Assembly: GCA_903862425.1 (NCBI GenBank)
Contig: CAIOYC010000008.1
Span: 280,838 to 344,837 of the forward strand
Origin: an uncultured Caulobacterales bacterium
GTDB taxonomy: Bacteria; Pseudomonadota; Alphaproteobacteria; Caulobacterales; Caulobacteraceae
Reading direction: 5' to 3'
DNA: 64,000 bases
The number at the start of each line of letters is the position of its first letter. Position 1 is the first letter of the stretch. The notes under the pieces are model-generated. The model saw nothing but the letters and a program-made list of their open reading frames with translations. It searched no databases and was not told the origin of the DNA. The position numbers were made by a program, and so were the translations under genes. This document shows positions 56,768 to 64,000 of this stretch, piece after piece.

Positions 56768-58726
56768 ATGCTCTCCGCTATCCGCGCTTTCGCGAAATCC
56801 CCCTTCGCCACCGGCTTGCTCGGCCTGCTCGTCGTCAGCTTCGGCGTGTGGGGGATAAAGGACGTGTTCCGCAGCGGCGGATTCACCGACGCCGTGGTCA
56901 AGGCCGGATCGCGCCCGCCGATCACCAGCGCCCAGTTCAAGGACATCTTCGCCGCGGAAAAGGCTCAGCGCGAGCAACAGGCCGGTCAGCAGGTCTCCAA
57001 CGAGCAGGCGGTGAAGCTTGGCCTCGACCGGATGATCGCCGACGGCCTCGCCGCGACCGAAGCCAGTGGTGCGCTGATGGCGTCCGAAGGCATCAAACCC
57101 TCGGACGACCTGATCGCGGGCGAAATCCGCAAGATCACCGCCTTCTTCAGCCCGATCACGGGCCAGTTCGACAAGGACACCTATGTCCGCGCGCTCGCGG
57201 AAAAGCACCTGACCGAGGCTCAGGCCGATAACGAGTTTCGCGATACCGTGGCCCAGCGTCACTACATCGCCGGTCTCGCCGCCGGGCTGAAGGCGCCGCG
57301 CATCTATGGCCTGGTGCAGGCCGCCTTCGCCAAGGAGGGCCGCGACTTCACCTGGTTCGCCCTGGGGCCCAGCGCCGTGCCTGCGCCGACCCGGCCTACG
57401 GACGACCAGCTCAACGGCTTCCTGAAGCAAAACGCTGCTCAGTTGACCAAGCCCGAGCAGCGCCAGCTCAGTATCGTGCGCTTCTCCGCCGCCAAGCTGG
57501 CCACCACTATCGCCGCGCCGGACGACCTCGTGCAGAAGCGTTTCGCCTTCGAGAAGGACACCCTGAACGTCCCCGAGAAGCGGGCCATGATTCTGATCAG
57601 CGTGAAGGATGCCGCAGCAGGCGCGCAGGCCGCGGCCAAGCTCAAGGCGGGCGGCGATCCCCAGACCATCGCCAAGGCGGCAGGCGGCCAAGCCACCACA
57701 TATCCGGCCACGCCCAAGGCCGCCATCGCCGACCCAAAGATCGCCGATGCCGCCTTCGGGCTAAAGCCCGGCGAGGTGGCTGGCCCGATCCAGGGCACGC
57801 TCGGCTTGGCGGTGATCAAACTCCTTGATATCACGCCGGCGAAGCCGGTCACCCTCGCCGAGGCCCGTCCGAAGATCGAAGCGGAGGTCAAGCAGCAGCA
57901 GGCGAAAGAGAAGATCTACGACGTCGTGCAGAAGTACGACGACGCCCATAGCGGCGGCGCGGGCATGGCGGACGCGGCCAAGGCGGCGGGCGTGGCGGTG
58001 GAGCCAATCCCCGTGCCCCTGATTTCGACCGGCCAGACCCTGATGGGTCAGAAGGCCAACCTGCCGCCCAAGGTGCTGCAGGCCGCCTTCACCCTGCCTC
58101 AGGGCGGCGACAGCGAAGTGCTCGACATCGGCCAGGGCGAATACTGGGTTGTGCATGTGGACAAGGTGATCCCACCCGCCCTCTTGACCCTCGACGAGAG
58201 CGTGCCGCAGGGCAAGGTGCGCGATCTGATTACCAAGCAGTTCGTGCTGCGTGACCTGTTCACCAAGCTGCGCGCCAAGTCCGACGCCCTGACTGCCGAG
58301 ATCAAGAAAGGCAAGACCATGGAGGCCGCCGCGGCCGAGGTCGGGGCCACGCTTCAGCACGCCGACAACGTGGATCGCACGGCCAGCAATCCCAAGGCGC
58401 AGGGCGCCCCGCCAGCCTATTCTCAGGACCTGCTCGGGCGTGTCTTCGCCGGCAAGATCGGCGATGTCGTGGTGGGCGAGGACACCAAGCCCGGGCTGAT
58501 CGTCGCCAAGCTCGACAAGGTGGAGGAGGCGCCAGCGCCGATCCTGGCCGGTCTGGCCGAGCAAGCCCGCATGCCCACCACCCGCGCCCTGTTCGAGGAC
58601 ATCGGCGCGGCCACCCGCCTGGCCGCCGTCAGTAAGATGAAGCCGACGGTAGATTATAAAAAGGGGCGCGACGCCCTCGGTGTCGAGAGCGACGCGGGCG
58701 CCGCGCCGGCCAAGCCCAAGTCCTGA
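56768..58726 (+). CDS. ppiD: PpiD/SurA-like peptidylprolyl isomerase
   Basis: A 652-residue inner-membrane periplasmic chaperone: a single N-terminal membrane segment (residues 13-31, GLLGLLVVSFGVWGIKDVF), a SurA-like N domain and a parvulin-like region near 260-350 with MILISVKDAAAG and AFGLKPGEVAGPIQGTLGLAVIK. It helps outer-membrane proteins fold after Sec export. The ATG at 56768 is where the membrane segment begins; the frame is open upstream through the divergent region. It lies 2 bp upstream of trpE. Confidence 0.87.
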   Translation: MLSAIRAFAKSPFATGLLGLLVVSFGVWGIKDVFRSGGFTDAVVKAGSRPPITSAQFKDIFAAEKAQREQQAGQQVSNEQAVKLGLDRMIADGLAATEASGALMASEGIKPSDDLIAGEIRKITAFFSPITGQFDKDTYVRALAEKHLTEAQADNEFRDTVAQRHYIAGLAAGLKAPRIYGLVQAAFAKEGRDFTWFALGPSAVPAPTRPTDDQLNGFLKQNAAQLTKPEQRQLSIVRFSAAKLATTIAAPDDLVQKRFAFEKDTLNVPEKRAMILISVKDAAAGAQAAAKLKAGGDPQTIAKAAGGQATTYPATPKAAIADPKIADAAFGLKPGEVAGPIQGTLGLAVIKLLDITPAKPVTLAEARPKIEAEVKQQQAKEKIYDVVQKYDDAHSGGAGMADAAKAAGVAVEPIPVPLISTGQTLMGQKANLPPKVLQAAFTLPQGGDSEVLDIGQGEYWVVHVDKVIPPALLTLDESVPQGKVRDLITKQFVLRDLFTKLRAKSDALTAEIKKGKTMEAAAAEVGATLQHADNVDRTASNPKAQGAPPAYSQDLLGRVFAGKIGDVVVGEDTKPGLIVAKLDKVEEAPAPILAGLAEQARMPTTRALFEDIGAATRLAAVSKMKPTVDYKKGRDALGVESDAGAAPAKPKS

Positions 58727-58728
58727 GC

Positions 58729-60264
58729 ATGGGCTCAATGACCGTCGAGCCCGAATTTGACGGCTTCGCTGCGACCTATGCCGCCGGCCAGCCGCAGGTG
58801 GTGTGGACGCGGCTGATCGACGACCTGGGGACACCCGTTTCCGCCTATCTGAAGATTGGTCGGCGCGGACCCTATGGCTTCCTGTTCGAGTCTGTGGAGG
58901 GCGGGGCCTGGCGCGGTCGTTATTCCATCATCGCCCTGCATCCCGACCTTGTCTGGCAGGCGCACGGCGACAAGGCGGAGATCGCCACCGGCGCGGCGAT
59001 CGGCCGACGCGAGTTCACCCCCGAGCCCCTGCCGGCGCTCGACTCCCTGCGCGCCCTGATCGCCGCCTCTTCCATCACCCTGCCAGATAGCCTGCCCCCC
59101 ATGGCAGCGGGTCTGTTCGGGACGATCGGCTATGACATGATCCGGCTCGCGGAGCCCGTCGGCCCCGCTAAACCCGATGTCCTCGGCCTGCCCGACGCAG
59201 TGATGATCCGCCCTTCGGTGGTGGCGGTGTTCGACGCTATCGCCCAGGAGATTGTGCTGATCACGCCGGTGCGTCCTGACGGCGCCGATGCGAAGACCGC
59301 CTATGCCGCCGCCCAAGCGCGGATTCAGGCTGTGCGCGACGATCTGCGCCGACCGCTGCCGCTTCCGCCGCAAGGCGATCCGAAGCCGGAAAACCCCATG
59401 GAATCGAAGACTTCGCGCGAGGATTATCATCGCGTCGTCGGGCGGGCCAAGGCCTATATCGAGGCGGGCGACATCTTCCAGGTCGTCCCCAGCCATCGCT
59501 TCTCCGCGAAGCTGCCGGGCGATCCCTTCGCCCTCTACCGGTCGCTTCGACGCACCAATCCTTCGCCCTTCCTCTATTATCTGAACTTCGACGGTTTCCA
59601 GCTGGTGGGCTCGAGCCCCGAAATCCTGGTGCGTCTGCGCGACGGCAAGGTCACCATCCGCCCCATAGCCGGCACCCGCCCCCGCGGCGCGACGTTGGAA
59701 GAGGACCAGCGCCTGGAGCGGGAGCTTCTGGCCGATCCCAAGGAGATCGCCGAGCACCTGATGCTGCTCGACCTCGGCCGCAACGATGTGGGCCGCGCGG
59801 TGATGCTGCGCGACGAGGGCGCTAACGCCCCGGTCTCCACCCGGCCCCGGGTGCGCGTCACAGAGCAGTATAAGGTGGAGCGCTATAGCCACGTTATGCA
59901 CATCGTGTCCAATGTGGAGGGCGATGCGCCGGAGGGCTTGGACCCGGTGGACGTGATCCTCACCGCCCTGCCCGCCGGTACGCTCTCGGGCGCGCCCAAG
60001 GTGCGGGCCATGCAGATCATCGACGAACTGGAGACGGAAAAGCGCGGCCTCGTCTATGCGGGCGCGGCCGGCTATATCTCGGCCAATGGTTCGGTGGATA
60101 CCTGCATCGTCCTTCGCACTGCGCTGGTGAAGGACGGGGTCATGTATGTGCAGGCGGGCGGCGGGGTGGTGGCAGACAGCGACCCGGACGCCGAATACGA
60201 CGAGACCCTGCACAAGTCCCGCGCCCTTCGCCGCGCCGCCGCGGAGGCCTGGCGCTTCGAATAG
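58729..60264 (+). CDS. trpE: anthranilate synthase component I
   Basis: TrpE makes anthranilate from chorismate, the first step of tryptophan synthesis. The 511-residue protein has the chorismate-binding motifs SSPEILVRLRDG, IAGTRPRGATLEED, LDLGRNDVGR and LPAGTLSGAPKVRAM. Its start is 2 bp after ppiD, so it depends on the ppiD transcript. The glutaminase partner trpG, often next in related genomes, is absent here: the next gene is convergent. Confidence 0.96.
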   Translation: MGSMTVEPEFDGFAATYAAGQPQVVWTRLIDDLGTPVSAYLKIGRRGPYGFLFESVEGGAWRGRYSIIALHPDLVWQAHGDKAEIATGAAIGRREFTPEPLPALDSLRALIAASSITLPDSLPPMAAGLFGTIGYDMIRLAEPVGPAKPDVLGLPDAVMIRPSVVAVFDAIAQEIVLITPVRPDGADAKTAYAAAQARIQAVRDDLRRPLPLPPQGDPKPENPMESKTSREDYHRVVGRAKAYIEAGDIFQVVPSHRFSAKLPGDPFALYRSLRRTNPSPFLYYLNFDGFQLVGSSPEILVRLRDGKVTIRPIAGTRPRGATLEEDQRLERELLADPKEIAEHLMLLDLGRNDVGRAVMLRDEGANAPVSTRPRVRVTEQYKVERYSHVMHIVSNVEGDAPEGLDPVDVILTALPAGTLSGAPKVRAMQIIDELETEKRGLVYAGAAGYISANGSVDTCIVLRTALVKDGVMYVQAGGGVVADSDPDAEYDETLHKSRALRRAAAEAWRFE

Positions 60265-60275
60265 CTAGCGCCCAG

Positions 60276-60518
60276 CTAGCGAGGGGCGAAGACCGCCGTC
60301 TTGGTGTCGCTGGGCGGGCCGCCCGGACCGAAGATCATCGCTGCGGCGGCGGAGACACCCATGGCGGCGGCGAAGGCGGCGGCGAGCACCAACATCCATA
60401 TCGGGGCCCTACGCCGCGTCGACGCTTCCAACCCGGCGCGGACATGATCCAGCGCCGGAAGCACGCGCATGCGGGGCGGCTCGGAACGTAGAGACTCGGA
60501 AAACAACTCGCTCTGCAT
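60276..60518 (-). CDS. small hypothetical membrane protein
   Basis: An 80-residue protein with a basic N-terminal half (RSEPPRMRVLPALDHV) and one membrane segment (IWMLVLAAAFAAAMGVSAAAAMI). No family is recognised. It lies between trpE and rpoC, downstream of the rpoC terminator on the same strand, and is probably separately expressed. Confidence 0.5.
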   Translation of the reverse strand: MQSELFSESLRSEPPRMRVLPALDHVRAGLEASTRRRAPIWMLVLAAAFAAAMGVSAAAAMIFGPGGPPSDTKTAVFAPR

Positions 60519-60595
60519 GCCCCGACATGGGGCCGCAAAGGTTAATGGCCGGTTCTTAGACGGCTAGAACCCGCCTATGGATCGCTCTAGATAGC

Positions 60596-60623
60596 AAAAC
60601 GGCCCGGGATCGCTCCCGGGCCG
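60596..60623 (-). terminator. rho-independent terminator after rpoC
   Basis: On the minus strand CGGCCCGGGA (60623-60614), the loop GCGA and TCCCGGGCCG (60609-60600) form a perfect 10-bp stem followed by TTTT (60599-60596). It lies 26 bases after the rpoC stop. Confidence 0.92.
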
Positions 60624-60648
60624 CTGCATTCCAACCGTTGGCTGAGGC

Positions 60649-64000
<3,352 letters not shown>

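Noticed and set aside
58735..60213. Long antisense open frame (492 codons) opposite trpE
   Set aside because: It mirrors trpE in GC-rich codons, has no ribosome site and shows no family motif. Similar long antisense frames oppose hrpB, pyrG and rpoC and were treated the same way.

Overview
The window is GC-rich, densely coded chromosomal DNA from an alphaproteobacterium, most likely of the order Caulobacterales (Caulobacter/Phenylobacterium-like); the genus call is weak. The basis is the gene content: a PhyR-type general stress regulator with EcfG-type promoters, a DinB with an N-terminal Cys4 finger, ErpA beside dGTPase, an ScpAB-NagZ-SPOR cluster, a periplasmic protein with repeated TonB-C-like domains, and a TorF-type porin beside AmtB. 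I see no insertion sequence, prophage, CRISPR array or integrase. Both ends cut genes: a HAD-like protein on the left and rpoC on the right.

Layout. 0-7 kb: HAD protein, ROK sugar kinase, DNA polymerase IV, CTP synthase, SecG, a polysaccharide-deacetylase-like protein and a GT25 glycosyltransferase. 7-16 kb: a DUF4087 protein, ketoacid CoA-transferase (scoAB), an Mla/MCE lipid transport operon, a TonB-C-like periplasmic protein, a biotinyl carrier protein and an old yellow enzyme. 15.5-23.6 kb: two RNA methyltransferases, a GT2 glycosyltransferase, helicase HrpB, an APC permease and an MBL-fold hydrolase. 23.7-32.3 kb: two OmpR-type two-component systems, an EF-hand lipoprotein, and a stress locus (DUF883-like protein, PhyR, a KGG-motif protein and a small protein whose conserved positions fit the NepR anti-sigma family), then a dicarboxylate symporter.

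32.3-45.4 kb: a 398-bp intergenic stretch with inverted and direct repeats, an amidohydrolase, scpB-scpA-nagZ-SPOR, dgt, erpA, an alpha/beta hydrolase, xth, tRNA-Leu(TAG), an SPFH/NfeD pair, a 51-codon DUF3309 gene and an SDR. 45.3-53 kb: NAD(P)HX dehydratase, a SixA-like phosphatase, a thiolase-like protein, then the nitrogen cluster glnB-glnA-porin-amtB. 53-64 kb: a divergent TrpF-like protein, an M15 peptidase, an HSL-type esterase, tpiA divergent from ppiD-trpE, a small membrane protein and rpoC.

The most interesting signal is a local general stress regulon. Exact GGAAC-N16-CGTT promoters lie upstream of phyR and, 16 kb away, of the DUF3309 gene; a one-mismatch version precedes the KGG gene. 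The NepR-like gene sits near phyR but no ecfG sigma gene is in the window. All of this was read by eye; family names come from recognised motifs, not searches.
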